Positions 32,840 through 44,990 of a DNA stretch of 64,000 nt are shown piece after piece. Below the pieces are notes generated by a model that saw nothing but the letters and a program-made list of their open reading frames with translations, ran no database searches and was not told the origin of the DNA. The stretch spans positions 17,961,843 through 18,025,842 of the forward strand of contig JAVDOI010000009.1 of NCBI GenBank assembly GCA_032191485.1, given 5' to 3'. The translations under genes and the position numbers were made by a program. The DNA comes from Leptoclinus maculatus (Eukaryota > Chordata > Actinopteri > Perciformes > Stichaeidae). Within the stretch, counting starts at the first letter, position 1; each line of letters begins with the position of its first letter.

Positions 32840-34330
32840 CATTGTTAATTGAAAAAAACACAGCACAGAGTTTCACATAAGAGCAAGCTCCAAGGAATGT
32901 TTAGATGCGAAAGCAATAAAACATCAACACTGCGATCTAATTGGACGAGGGCCACAGACACCCCAGTTTCCATAAAACAGCCTTGCTCCCCTATCTCTAT
33001 GCCACTCGATGTGATTCAATTTGCATCTAAGGAAGCATGCAATGTTGCTGTCTTTAAAAGAAAATCCTAGGTTTAACAGTTTTAGATTGCTGGACGAATC
33101 TACTGTACTGTTTGTTTGTTTTGTTTTTGTTCGCATCCTGGAAGAGGAAGCGGACAATTTTCCTGCAAAAGTAAAGAAACGTATTCTTCAGAGAAAGAGG
33201 ACGACTTCTATTTCCCATCCAAGTCAATCCATGCCGGTTACAAGAACGGCAAATTCCCTTAATGAACCGCAGGAAATATCTCTGACACACAGAGAGTTTT
33301 GTCATCGCGCAGCACGGAGCTGCGTAGCCTGAGTCAGCCGAGAACCTCAGAAGGACCGCATCGACCGCCACGAAATCGACTCATAGTAAGGCAAATAGAG
33401 TCTGGGCAGATATAGTCTATGGTGTTTATTATCTTGTTTGTGTTAAGTTACTGTGTCATTATTATAACGTGGTGTGTATGCTCAATAATCGACGAGATTA
33501 ACGACCGAGATCGTTAATGCTGTGTATTTCAATACTGCTGCAATCGTCACCGCTAGTGGAGGCGGAAGTTGTTTCTCATCAGTTCAAAGGTCAGAACCGC
33601 GGCTGGGCGACTCAAAGATCGTCAGTCGTGTTTCTGTAGATGAGAGAGCAATCTTCCGTACTCCACCGCGGCGGGGAGGATCTCATTTTGTTTTTGGAGG
33701 ATTTATTTAGTTTTGTTTGCTTTCTCGCTTCTTTTCCTAACCCACACACACATATAGCTTTAAGCTAATGTTGCTCCGGGGTTGCGCTAACTGCTTCAGA
33801 CACGTGTAGATAACGAGATCTCTTTTGTCTACCGCCATTTTAGAGACACACGCCATCTGGTGGTCAAGCGAGAGACGTCGCCACGTTTTAGATTACATCA
33901 TACGTTGTCTGAGCTGTTCTCTCGCCCCTCCCCCCTACACACACTTCCCCTCTTATCCCCGTTTGTTGATTTTAGATAGCGTGCTCATGGATGTATAGTT
34001 TTGCAGTTAGTTTTAAATATTGTGCATGTGTATTGTGATTATAGCTGGATATGTGGTCTGTCGCTCGTACTCAACATCTTCACTTTCACTCTGAATATGG
34101 AATAGTACTTTGACTATTGACATTGTGAGTGAATACTAATTATGAGACTTAGTTTATAGTTTGGTTATTGGTCCCTGTTTGCAGGGTGGTGCCCTGTTCA
34201 TTATTAATAATCGTTAATAATTTTACTGACATTAATAATTATATTGATGTCAATAATTTAGTTTTCTTATATGCTGATAACTCAAACGCGCTCCTTTTCG
34301 TTCCCAACACCTCCCTACATGGATTTCTGT
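32840..34330 (+). repeat. Unclassified dispersed repeat family, copy 2 (long)
   Basis: Collinear with 62160-63310 over its full length and with 3066-3860 over its right two-thirds. Shared marks in order are CAGACACCCCAG (32957), CTTTAAAAGAAAATCC (33052), the TGTTTTGTTTTTG block, CATCGCGCAGCACGGAGCTG (33303), GTAAGGCAAATAGAGTCTGG (33387), TGGAATAGTACTTTGACTAT, TTATTGGTCCCTG and GACATTAATAATT...GATGTCAATAAT. The last pair is an internal inverted repeat. A plus-strand frame at 33021-33332 is open, but its stops do not match copy 3, so coding is doubtful. A consensus-like GTAAG after the GC-richer left block would fit a leader exon. Confidence 0.75.
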
Positions 34331-34802
34331 GGACTATGGTTGGAAACGTAAGTAACAAAGTAATCCAGGAGATTCCCTTCAAAGCCTAACTGACCAAGCA
34401 TTTTTGCTGTCTCGGAATGCAAATTTTAGAAGACCAGGCTGCATGGTTAAACAGGAATTAGAGTCTACACCCATGGTAGCGGCTCTATGAAGCTGTACTG
34501 AAGAGCAGCTGTGCTTTGAACTATATGCTAATGTTAGCATGCCAACAAGCTCACAATACAATTCTAATCTAACATGCTGATGTTTAGCAGGCATTATGTT
34601 GACCATGTTGCTAAAGCACAAAATATAAATTGAGGCTTTTTATGTTATTAGTTTGCAGATATTAAAGGGCTCTACAAGACTTCATGGCAATCTATCCAAA
34701 AGTTGCAGAGATATTTCAGGCTGGACAAAAATTATGGACCAACCAACAGACATTGCCATCTCTAAAACCATGTAAAAAGTACTTAGTTTGGGAAAGATGA
34801 TG
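34331..34802. other. No recognised feature
   Basis: AT-rich linker between the unclassified repeat and the hAT element. It contains GCTAATGTTAGCATGC near 34528, a short palindrome-like stretch common in fish DNA. No gene. Confidence 0.4.
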
Positions 34803-34810
34803 GTTTAAAG

Positions 34811-36595
34811 CAGTGGTTCTCAAACTTTTTCTGTCACGCCCCACTTTGGAGGAAGAAAAATGTTCATGCCCCACCGCCCCAACACAATTGTAACTAAATG
34901 GTCCATGTTGAACTTTTATTGAAATAACAACATTTTGTGACTCCTCCATCTGTGCTTTTTCAAATAGAATGAAGAAAATTGCATTCACTTTCAAGTAAAC
35001 CAGATTGCTCCATCAGACAAAAACAAATACAATGTGCAATCACTTTATTAGAACAATGCAAATAAAGTTCTATCTGTGCAAAAAATAACTAATATTTGGC
35101 AAAAAATTGCTTATTGTGGCTGCAATTAACCTGTTTTGCACTGAACATCTTTTCAAGATAACAATAAAGTGCAACCTGTGAAAAACTAAACAAAACAAGT
35201 TCAAATATTTAGCAATAAAGAGTTTTACACTGCATATCTTTTCAAAACAACAATAACGTGCAACCTGTGCAATACAAATCAAAATGAGTGCAGATATGTG
35301 TGAGCCATAAGCTCACACATACCAGGAGAATTTAAAATGTAGCATTCTGGTGTACTCTGAGAAGAAAATGAAGTGATAAGACATTTACTTTAAGCAAAAA
35401 ACTAATTTATTATTCAGTTATTAATCAGTATTTCAGCTGATTAATAAAAAAAAGTTGTAGTCATATAAAAACAAAGACAGCAAGAGTAGCGAGAACCATC
35501 GCCTGTACAAAATAATGTGATTAGTTTTCATTGAACCCTGTTACTGTATGTCTTAATATTAACTTCCACTGTTACTGTACAGCTGTTAGAATTGTGGCTT
35601 ATCTTCTATTTGCAATTAATATGCATTCAATCCAGTTCAACTATTTGAATTAAAATGATAATCTACTCTGGCAAAAGTAGTTTATCAAGAGTAAAATAAT
35701 AGCTGTGATTTAACTGCACGTGGGACTGTGGGGACCGGAAGTACACTGGCTGTGGTCATTACAGTTAACAGTGTCTGGCAGTGTGATGAGAGGGCACGTG
35801 AGCCCTTGTTGCTGTAGTTTATCTCCTTGGAGCAGAGGCTGCATTCAGCATACCCTGCCTCATCAATGTATTTAAAACACTGTGACAGCAGGAAGCTGGA
35901 CTCACGTCTGTTTAGACCTCCACCTTTATCCAGGCCCAGCTCCACTCACAGCTCAGCCCTGCCCTGAAGCTCTTTGACCTCATCAATATCTGGGCCTCAT
36001 CATCGTGGTCATGAAAGTTATTATGAACACGAAATCATCCTCATTCTACTTTGAGTTAAAAAAACAACAACCTGCAACCAGATCCGCCGGTGTTCCGGTT
36101 TAATGTTAATGACTGACCGCGTGAACTGAACCGGAACGGGGGGGGGGGGGGGGGGGGGGACGTCCACAACGTTCCGCATGCTGTGGACGTTAACTAAGTC
36201 TAATAAGTCTGAACTGTAACGGAACATAACAGAACTTAAACTTTAAAGGAGGGAAATGAAGACGCTGTAGACACCTGAACGCTGATTGGCCAAGACTCGA
36301 CACGGCACATCAAAGATGTTTTATTGCGAAGATCACGACATCACCTTTTCTTCTTGTCTCACTCCATGGGGGGTCAACTGGCCAGCCAGCTGACCCCCCC
36401 CCCCAAAAAAAAACCTCTGCGGATCGACACGATTCACGTGGATGATATATTTTGATTCAAAACGGCGAAAAGCGACAAGTTTGCAGGTATGAATAAAGTT
36501 CTTGAAATAAAAAAATTCTGCATTTCCCCCTGCGCCCCACCTGCAATACCACTGCGCCCCACTAGAGGGCGCGCCCCACAGTTTGAGAAATACTG
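34811..36595 (-). mobile_element. hAT element with 8-bp target duplication and BED-finger relic
   Basis: The left end CAGTGGTTCTCAAACTTTTT is inverted on the right as CAGTTTGAGAAATACTG. The target duplication GTTTAAAG is exact (34803-34810 and 36596-36603). A minus-strand frame at 35685-35945 reads FKYIDEAGYAECSLCSKEIN and then HCQ after a gap, a BED-type zinc finger (C..C...H) such as begins hAT transposases. The catalytic core is missing, so this 1785-bp element is non-autonomous. It includes a pure G22 run at 36138-36159 and a C-rich run near 36395. The ACTGCGCCCC phrase near the right end echoes CCACCGCCCC near the left, as subterminal repeats. Confidence 0.92.
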
Positions 36596-36603
36596 GTTTA
36601 AAG

Positions 36604-38050
36604 AAACCAATGCTAAACGTTGATAGGAGACAGGATGCACACTGTGTCCCAGATGTCCCCAGAAGACTCCACCCGGATCTTCTGTTTGAGAGGTTTTGCT
36701 GCTGTATAACATTTCCCAGTCAACAGTCATTATCTACAATACCACAAGAGCTCACATGTCAGGAAAATGTAGATCATTATGGCTGTTTGAACAACAACAA
36801 CCAATGCTGTCCATTTTTTCCTGGCAAGTACAGTCTTGAAATTGAACTGCACAAGATGGTGAAAGACTCCATCCTGTGTGAATCTTTCGGTGGTCTGACA
36901 AGACATGAGTATCTGATCAACACTTTCATTTCAATACAATGCGTACAAAGCTCTCAGCAGCGCACTTCAGCTGTGAATACAGTGCTTCAGTAATTTCTGC
37001 CTCAAAACATGCACATGTAAAGAAAAAGAAAGGAAATATCTGTTTAGAAAGAAAATTATTGAGGCTTGGACTTTCTGGAATGTGCTCTGCCGAGTTTACT
37101 TCTTACTGCGCAGGCGTACCCAAAAGGTTACTGGATCCGGTCTAAACTCAAAAACTATTTAATAACAGCTGTTGAAGCTAAACAATTACAAACTGAATTA
37201 CACTATCAATAGTGATGTTCTCGAGAGCAGAGACCACATACACACACACACTCACAGGTCCGACCCTAGGCCAGGTTGCTGAAAAACGGAACGGATGTGG
37301 TCTGAAGAATACTCCCTAAAACATTGTCTCTTATGTCCTGCGAAGGCCAGAAAGCATCCGGCGTTGTCCCAAAACGTTGCAAACGAATGTCCGTGTCAAT
37401 CAGTGATTGGCTGTAGTCGTGTTGTTCCCTCCTCGTATCGATCCTTTGTGGCAAAACTTCTTCGAACTCCTCCTTCTCCGTCGTGGCCCGCATGGCCTGT
37501 CTGCACCTCTCTGGCCACATTCTCCATCGATGAGGTCACCTCTGTTCTCTGCAGCTTCTGTCCTTATTTGGTATCACTGCTTCACCTCGGCACTGCTCTG
37601 CTGCATGTCTGTAAAGCCTCGCTCAGAATATCCCTTTCTGACCCTCAAGACTTATTCTTTACAGTGTTTAATACCTACAGTGACTGCTTTTATGGTTTAA
37701 TACATTCAATGAGTTAATATACTGTAACATATAATATCCTCTATAAGTAAACATACTGTAAACATATAATACATTCCATAAGTAAATATATTGTGACTCT
37801 TAACATATTTTTGACATTCTTATTATTGTGACACTTTTATTCACCACTAGGGGTGCTATTAATCATACTAATAATGTTTTTAATACTGAAATCCTTCACA
37901 AAATGCAGCTCTGCATGTGAACTGCAGTATGACATGATGGTGATCAGCCTCAGTTCAGTGCAAATGTTTATGCTGGAACATTCCCCACATGCACAAACAG
38001 CCACCTTCTCGATCTTGTATGACATAACAGTATTGTAATATTGCATTGCT
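36604..38050. other. No recognised gene
   Basis: The 136-codon frame at 36583-36993 starts inside the right end of the hAT element and shows no domain. Overlapping frames on both strands at 37266-37717 are equally unassigned. A short CA tract lies near 37242. The GC-richer block 37260-37640 may be a degraded repeat I do not know. Confidence 0.4.
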
Positions 38051-38052
38051 CG

Positions 38053-39150
38053 TAGTGCTGGGCGGTATGACCAAAAATGTGTATCCCGGTATTTTTTAAG
38101 ATTCTGGCGGTTTCACGGTATTTCTTTTTTTCCTTGACTGTGTTTTTATATAGGTTTATAGTGGCTTACTCTACTGTCAGAAGTACATAGAATATAAAAA
38201 CATTTTAACGGCATCATGTATAAAGGCTTTGCTTACTAGAGGGTGTGCTCGTTTGTTCCTATAATGTTGGGATAGCAGTTTGGCTGAAATATTTTCACTC
38301 CGGTAAGACGTACCTTGAATCCAGTGTTTTAATCATTGCTCTGAACCCTTCTTTCTCGACTGTCTGTAGCGGGACCATGTCCTTGCATTGGTGGATCGTT
38401 ATTGCGTCCATAATGTCGCTCCACCGCTTGCTTTTCTTGTCATATGCAGTGCCTCGAGCAAATGCCTCTTCAAGCGATGTCTGACCCTTTGGCTTCACTG
38501 TTTCACTCGCGTTAACGTTACTGGTTGACAACCGTAATCACACTCTTGGTATTCCAACTCGTGTTTTCTGCTGAGGTGATGGAGTAAGTTGCTAATGTTA
38601 CCACCAGCGGCAACAACAGTGGCTCGACAAACTTTGTAATATAGTCTTTTGGACGTCGGATTTTTTAAAAACCAAAACACTTCCAAACAGCAGACACAGC
38701 TCCTCTCTTGGTGCATCTCTGGTCTCTCTTTGTTCATCCTGCATTGCTCTGTTCTGTTCTTTAATGTAGCGTTACTGTAGCGACGGAGGCTCTCCCAGCT
38801 GTTAACAGACTGTTGTGCTAGCGGGCTAGCTAGCGAGCTGTACCCAGCATGCCGTTCGGTGGTGTAATTTTATAAATGTACAATTATTAGTGCTGTATTT
38901 TTCAATGTTCAAGACCACAACTTGAACTTTCAGGTTACGTTTTTTTTCTTCAAATGATCAAAACTATTGGCCTGGATTTGGCTCCATAATATTCTAGTTT
39001 TCTCAATGGATGCATCCAACATAAAATCAAATGTGAAAATGTCCCTGCAAACCGCTAATAAATAAATTATTTCTTCACATATTTTACATTTTAAACCTTT
39101 CTGGCCCGAGAGCCCCCCCACCGGGGGGCTACTGGTACCGAGCGGTACCG
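38053..39150 (-). mobile_element. ZBED-type hAT remnant (N-terminal half)
   Basis: The left edge TAGTGCTGGGCGGTATGACC is a common hAT-type terminus. On the minus strand a transposase N-terminus is split over two frames. At 38737-38495 it carries KVCRATVVAAGGNISNLLHH, then LSRKHELEY, the BED zinc finger. At 38531-38295 it carries QTSLEEAFARG, WSDIMDAITIH and TLDSRYVLP. The first finger cysteine appears as tyrosine (LYYKVC). The catalytic region is missing, so the left end joins directly after RYVLP. A hairpin with 8-bp arms (AGCCCCCC / GGGGGGCT) lies at 39111-39130 near the right edge. The L2 LINE begins next to it. Confidence 0.82.
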
Positions 39151-39286
39151 TAGAAAGCAATTTTCAGAAACAAATATAATAATCCTACAACCACGTTGCA
39201 TACCGGCTTAACAAAGAACTTCTGATGAACAGAACCATGTATAACATTTTACACACTGAAAACACAACGTTGCCACCACTACATTG

Positions 39287-41996
39287 CAACCTTCTTTGAT
39301 GAGTTTACTGAACTGCTGTCGATAATCTGTATTGATTTTGACTGTGTTGTTATTGTTGGCGATTTTAATATCCATGTTGATAATCCCCAGGACAGAGGGT
39401 CTATAGAACTATGTGGTGTCCTTGATAATTATGATCTGACTCAGCATGTGACAGGACCCACCCACAACAGGGGGCACACTCTGGACCTAATCATCACCAA
39501 AGGTCTAAACATTTCCAAGGTCGCTGTGATTGATGTTGCACTCTCTGATCATTTCTGTGTTTTCTTTGAGAGTGCAATCTCCTTGCACACAAATGTCCAA
39601 ACCGAGGTTGTGAAAAAGCGTTACATCTCTGAAAAAACCGGTGAACTATTTATTCAGAAGTACTCCTCCACACCAGCCCTCTCTTGCATCTCAGTCAATG
39701 AGCTTGTAGATAGCTTCAATTCTAAAGTTAAAAATGTTATTGATGCCATTGCACCCACTAAAGTGAAGGTTGTCTCGGGTAAGCAAAGATCTCCTTGGAG
39801 AAATGCCACGCTGGTCAGAATAGAGAAACAAGAGTGTCGGAAAGCTGAGCGCAGGTGGCGAAAAACAAATCTCCAGGTTCACTGTGACATCTATAAAGAG
39901 AGACTTCGCAAATATAATTTGGAACTTAGAAATGCAAGGCAGTCCTTCTTCTCTGACATCATAACCAAAAATAATAACAATACACGCGCCTTATTTGCTA
40001 CCGTCGACAGGCTAACAAACCCACCAGTGTCAGTAGCTGCTGAGCTCCAATCCACCTGGGCTTGCAATCGATTTGCCTCCTTTTTTACTGACAAAATTCA
40101 GAAAATTAGACAAGCAGTCAGTGCCTCCACACCAACCACAGGATATGTGTTGTCCCCATCTCCGAATAACATCCATTCAAATATCATGACACAATTTCAT
40201 TCAATCGACCATAGAAGCTTGGAAGACATTATACAACATCTGAAGTCATCCTCCTGCTGCTTGGATATTCTACCAACACGCTTTTTCAAAGATATTTCAA
40301 ACTGCATGACCACTGATCTTTTACAAATTGTAAACACATCCCTTCTCTCAGGTGTCTTCCCACAAGCCCTAAAAACTGCAGTTATTAAACCACTCCTAAA
40401 GAAGGCTAATTTAGACACCGCAACAATGAAAAATTATAGGCCAATATCAAACCTCCCATTTTTAAGTAAAATAATTGAAAAAGCGGTTTTTCAACAGCTG
40501 AACAACTTCTTGGCCGTAAATAACTGTTTTGATGTCTTCCAGTCAGGCTTTCGACAGCACCACAGTACTGAAACTGCTCTTGTTAAGGTTTTCAACGACA
40601 TCCACTTAAACACAGACAATGGCAGAATTTCAGTCTTAGTATTACTGGATCTCAGTGCTGCATTCGACACGGTCGACCATAACATACTACTAGAAAGACT
40701 AAAACTCTGGGTGGGACTCTCTGGCACAGCACTTAACTGGTTTGAATCCTACTTGAAGGACCGAGAATACTTTGTGTCTGTAGCTAATTACACATCAGAA
40801 CTGACTAAAATGACATGTGGTGTTCCCCAAGGTTCAATACTGGGGCCTCTTCTGTTCAACATCTACATGCTTCCACTAGCTCAGATTATGGAAAACAACA
40901 AAGTCTGTTATCATAATTATGCAGACGACACACAAATCTACATAACTATATCACCAGGGGACTATAATCCCATACAAGGGCTGGGTAAATGCATTGAACA
41001 AATCAACAACTGGATGTGCCAGAACTTTCTTCAATTAAACAAAGAAAAAACAGAAGTAATTGTTTTTGGTACCAAGGACGAACGATTGAAAGTCAGCGCT
41101 CAGCTTCAATCACTGATGTTAAAAACCTCAAACCAAGCCAGAAATCTAGGTGTAGTTATGGATTCAGACCTCAACCTGAACAGCCATATCAAGACAATTA
41201 CAAAATCAGCCTACTATCACCTGAAGAATATATCAAGGGTTAGAGGACTTATGTCTCAACAGGATTTGGAAAAACTTGTCCATGCATTTATCTTCAGTAG
41301 ACTGGACTACTGTAACGGTGTGTTTACAGGTCTCTGTAAAAAGTCAATCAGAAAGCTGCAGCTGATTCAGAACGCTGCAGCTCGAGTCCTCACTAAGACA
41401 AAGAAAGTGGATCACATCACTCCAGTTCTGAGGTCTTTACACTGGCTTCCTGTCCAACAAAGAATTGACTTTAAAATCCTGCTGTTGGTTTATAAAGCAC
41501 TGAATGGTTTAGGGCCAAAATACATCTGTGATCTGCTGCTACCTTATGAACCATCCCGACCCCTTAGGTCGTCTGGGACTGGTCTACTTTCTGTTCCCAG
41601 AGTCAGAACTAAACATGGAGAAGCAGCGTTCAGTTTTTCTGCCCCAAATATCTGGAACAAAGTCCCAGAAAGCTGCAGGTCTGCTGAGACCCTCAGCTCC
41701 TTTAAATCAAGATTGAAGACTTTTCTGTTTGCTGCTGCCTTTAATTGAACCAGATTCAAGGATATTAATCAATCAGCTGCATTTCTGCATTTTACTACTG
41801 TATTTTATTTCTTACACTGCTTTTTAATGTTTTAATGACTGTTTTTAATGTTCAATGAATGTTCTTAATTGTTTTTAAATCTCCTTTTCTTATGCCTTAT
41901 GTTTTGATGCTTTTAATGGTTTTATGTGAAGCACTTTGAATTACCTTGTCGTTGAAATGTGCTATACAAATAAACTTGCCTTGCCTTGCCTTGCCT
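39287..41996 (+). mobile_element. L2-clade LINE, 5'-truncated but with open ORF2
   Basis: The insert starts inside the endonuclease and runs through the 3' untranslated region, ending in CTTGC repeats (CTTGCCTTGCCTTGCCTT). TACATTG occurs at 39280-39286 and again at 41997-42003, a possible 7-bp target duplication that fits the truncation point. The 3' tail (GAAGCACTTTGAATTACC, then GCTATACAAATAAA) is typical of fish L2 elements and includes an AATAAA signal. Confidence 0.88.
39448..41748 (+). CDS. LINE ORF2: endonuclease C-terminus plus reverse transcriptase
   Basis: A 766-codon frame with no stop. It is open even further upstream, to about 39,241, including GDFNIHV near 39,360, an endonuclease motif. 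Within the frame, residues 33-35 (SDH) are the last catalytic motif of the APE-type endonuclease that nicks the target. The reverse transcriptase follows: finger region near 330 ([18 protein letters not shown]), motif A near 401-412 ([12 protein letters not shown]), B' near 455-470 ([14 protein letters not shown]) and the catalytic box YADD at residues 491-494. The C-terminal tail has [12 protein letters not shown] and [19 protein letters not shown]. The N-terminal 100-150 endonuclease residues are missing, so the copy cannot nick DNA on its own. The clean frame indicates a recent insertion. Alternative clade: CR1, which shares these motifs. Confidence 0.93.
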   Translation: MTGPTHNRGHTLDLIITKGLNISKVAVIDVALSDHFCVFFESAISLHTNVQTEVVKKRYISEKTGELFIQKYSSTPALSCISVNELVDSFNSKVKNVIDAIAPTKVKVVSGKQRSPWRNATLVRIEKQECRKAERRWRKTNLQVHCDIYKERLRKYNLELRNARQSFFSDIITKNNNNTRALFATVDRLTNPPVSVAAELQSTWACNRFASFFTDKIQKIRQAVSASTPTTGYVLSPSPNNIHSNIMTQFHSIDHRSLEDIIQHLKSSSCCLDILPTRFFKDISNCMTTDLLQIVNTSLLSGVFPQALKTAVIKPLLKKANLDTATMKNYRPISNLPFLSKIIEKAVFQQLNNFLAVNNCFDVFQSGFRQHHSTETALVKVFNDIHLNTDNGRISVLVLLDLSAAFDTVDHNILLERLKLWVGLSGTALNWFESYLKDREYFVSVANYTSELTKMTCGVPQGSILGPLLFNIYMLPLAQIMENNKVCYHNYADDTQIYITISPGDYNPIQGLGKCIEQINNWMCQNFLQLNKEKTEVIVFGTKDERLKVSAQLQSLMLKTSNQARNLGVVMDSDLNLNSHIKTITKSAYYHLKNISRVRGLMSQQDLEKLVHAFIFSRLDYCNGVFTGLCKKSIRKLQLIQNAAARVLTKTKKVDHITPVLRSLHWLPVQQRIDFKILLLVYKALNGLGPKYICDLLLPYEPSRPLRSSGTGLLSVPRVRTKHGEAAFSFSAPNIWNKVPESCRSAETLSSFKSRLKTFLFAAAFN

Positions 41997-42029
41997 TACA
42001 TTGGCTAGATCCTAAGGTGTGTATAGAGG

Positions 42030-42570
42030 TGTCATAGTATGAGATTGACCAACCACAGGCTGAGAAATGGGCACTCGATTCAAGCTCTCAAAAATGATTC
42101 CAAACTGCTGTATGTGATAGATTGTGTTGTGCATGTACAAGGATAAAGGAAGTTAAATATATAGTTATTGAGGTTATAAAAGTACAATGGAACAGCTGGA
42201 GAGGCTGTTTCCCAAATGACGACCTTTAATGACCTCTCGTACGTTTATCTATCTAGCGCTGGCCTACTTCACTCTATTCACTCCAATTATTTTTGTATGA
42301 CTACTGCCATTGTTTGCTATGATGCTGGGTGGTTTTTAGGCTTCATTTTTTTTCAGTATTATCAATAATAGTGCTTTTTCACCAGGCGAACCTGACATTT
42401 TCAAAGTGGAGCTGTGTTCCATCTTCATTTGCTATTAACCAGTAACATATACACAATATTTACACCTCTCACCAAAGCTCACCCACTTGAGTGTTATTAA
42501 TAAATTGAAATTATTCAAATAGACCTTGTAGTTAGAGAGTAAGGCCCCTTTTTCACAAAGTCACATTTTG
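42030..42570. repeat. Local duplication, copy A (empty LTR site)
   Basis: Collinear with 43940-44423 plus 44931-44960. The best match is TTGCTATTAACCAGTAACAT through TAGACCTTGTAGTTAG (about 42429-42535), then GAGAGTAAGGCCCCTTT. In this copy the sequence runs uninterrupted through TTAG, showing the state before the LTR inserted in copy B. The left part is more diverged. It may be a dispersed repeat and not a segmental duplication. Confidence 0.85.
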
Positions 42571-43939
42571 GTAAGACTTGTATTTAAGTCAAAACAGTCT
42601 GATAAGTATTATTAGAAAAATGGTCTTAGCATGCAAAAGTAAAGGTACTTATGATTTATACTGTTAGGTCATCATTATTGATGCATGAATTTATTAAGTT
42701 GTAGCTGGTTGATCCAACTGCCAAGTGCTTTATATCTAGTTGTGTTGTTTAATCAAGAATATTATATGTATTATTAATCTGCTGTTGTCAAACAATGTAG
42801 TGGAGTAGAAGTATGAAGTGGTGAAACGGAAACTACTCTTGAAAGTAAACTTCCAACTGCTGATGCACCTTAAAAAAGGATAAGACCATATGTTTTGATT
42901 TTCCTTACAATTTAGGTCAAATAAAAGCTCATATATTGAGCTTGAAAGTGTTTTATCCTGTATGTAATTTCAAAGTATAAATAATTAGTATAAGTACAAC
43001 AAATACAAAAAGTCTGTTCATATTTACATTTGCAGCTCACATATTATCTGGATAAAACCACATGCAATAATTGGTAGTGAAAGAAGTACTCCATAAAAGT
43101 ACCATTATCACTGTTAAAATACTTCATTACATGTAAAAGTTCTGCATCGAGTCCTGCACCGAGGGCCTCGTATACGGGGCTTTTCGGGTACACACATGTA
43201 GTACAAATCACGTTTGCTAAACGAATAAAATGATATTTTATGACATATCATATACCTAGATAACGAGATTCTGGCCGAAAAAACTATAGAATCATTTTAC
43301 TCACTCAAAAAACAGTTATACACGAAGTAATTAAATATACCAGAAGTACTACTACAACTATTACGTATTTTTCGCCAGGAAACGGCGAGCTACGCACTCC
43401 GTTTTCAGATACCAACACAAAACTAACTGCGATCATGGCCGACCCGTAGATCAGGAAGCACGAGGACTCGACAGCGAATACACTCGTATCTTTCATATTC
43501 CTCTCCTTGAAACCATTAAAAACTTATAGCAAGAAAACCGACGAACAACAGCTCAACAACAGCTCCACAGCAAAATGTAAACGCTTCGTACCTTGAGGTG
43601 ATTTTCTTGAAGAAAAACGCTGGAAACTGACGGTAATCCGTTTCAGACGTGTTCTCTCGTCTGTGTGTGTGTGTGTGATGAAATGGCGCACATTTAGATG
43701 CATGTATGACGAGATGGTCCGCCTTTTACTGTTGAGCCAATGATTTTATGCTCGGGGGAAGCGCGGCACAGTTTTGGATTTTTAGTGGCTAAAAAGTCTG
43801 TGAATCACCTCAAGGAACTTCCTGGTGCATTCGTTTGATTCGCCCGGTTCGAACAAGTGGTCACATGCCGAAATCCGCCAATCATAGGCCTTAGAAAGAG
43901 CCCCACACACACACACACACACAGAGACATGCAGGAGAA
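42571..43939. other. No gene; short perfect inverted repeat and GT/CA tracts
   Basis: CCTTGAGGTGATT (43591-43603) is inverted perfectly at 43803-43815, enclosing 199 bp that include a GT tract near 43663. A CA tract lies at about 43904-43921. No coding frame with a domain. Confidence 0.45.
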
Positions 43940-44990
43940 TTATGAGCATCCCAGAGAGCTCAAAATGGCTCAAAATGATGCCAAACTGCTGTATGATATT
44001 GTCATTGACCAATATTAGTGATAAACAAGTGAAATATATAGTTATATAGTATATAAAATTAGAATAGAACAGCTGCAACAGCTGATCCAAAATGAGAATT
44101 TGGCTTGACCTCGCGTGATTTCTCCATACTGAAGCCTTATAACGTGGGCCTGCTTCACTCAATCGAAGTAAAATCTGTTTTGTGGAGACTTCAAACATGT
44201 TGTGCTATGATTGTTGAGTATTTTTAGGCTTCAATCTGCATTATTTCAAATAAATAAATCAATCAATCAGACGAACCTGAAATTTGTTTTCCATTTGAGC
44301 TGTGTTCCATCTTCATTTGCTATTAACCAGTAACATATACACAATATTTACACCTCTCATCAAAGCTCACCCACTTGAGTGTTATTAATAAATTGAAATT
44401 ATTCAAATAGACCTTGTAGTTAGTGTGAGGAATTTAAGTTTTAAAGCGCTCCAAACTATGGATATTATGTGATACAGTGTATTTACCTGTAGGAGTTTAA
44501 ACTAAGGAGTGTGGTCATTTCATGCAGTGTCTGTAAGAGAGGGGGTTGAGGAATGTGCTGGAGCAGTGGTTGGAAGAAGTGGCTGGGTGAGGTGTTGGGG
44601 TATCAGCCAATCATTGAACTGATCGATATGGAGTGTGATACCTTTCCAAGGGGGGAAAGGGTTTGAAACTCTGGAGAAGATCAGATCTTCTGCTGGCCAG
44701 CGAGGAGGCATGCCATCCTCCTGGCTGGCTCGGATTGGATCTCATATTTCATGGAATATTATGTTTGTTTTGTTATTAATAGTGTGATTCGGTTTGTAAC
44801 TGTTTATTAGTATATTAAATTCCTTTTGATTTAAACTTCGACCAGCTGATTCGGCCCTGCTTGCTGATGGAAGAAAGAGAGCAGGGGGGGGGCCTCTTCT
44901 CCTCTGTTTGAGAAACTTTTGATCTTAACATTAGAGAGTAAGGCCCCTTTGAGTATGGGTATAGTATTTTCGAGCAGAAGCCAAAAAAAG
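43940..44990. repeat. Local duplication, copy B (holds the solo LTR)
   Basis: The left flank (43940-44423) and right flank (44931-44960) match copy A at 42030-42570 as one continuous piece. The LTR at 44424-44930 is the only large difference near the junction. Confidence 0.85.
44424..44930 (+). mobile_element. Solo LTR 1 with 4-bp target duplication
   Basis: A 507-bp unit beginning TGTGAGGAATTTAAG and ending GATCTTAACA, so TG...CA. The flanks are TTAG on both sides (44420-44423 and 44931-44934). It is closely related to the unit at 54888-55418, with shared blocks such as GGGGAAAGGGT, GAACTCTGGAGAAGA-like and CTGGCTGGCTCGGATTGG. A solo LTR arises when the two LTRs of an integrated element recombine. 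A 4-bp duplication fits a gypsy or retrovirus-like integrase. No internal region is nearby. Confidence 0.93.

Noticed and set aside
33021..33332. A 103-codon frame in the unclassified repeat as its gene
   Set aside because: The matching part of copy 3 does not keep the frame, so conservation of coding is not supported.
36138..36159. G22 run as a regulatory G-quadruplex
   Set aside because: It lies inside a dead hAT and pure homopolymer length is prone to sequencing error. No separate evidence for function.
37266..37717. Overlapping frames of 84-140 codons on both strands
   Set aside because: No domain in any frame. Openness is likely due to GC-richer composition.
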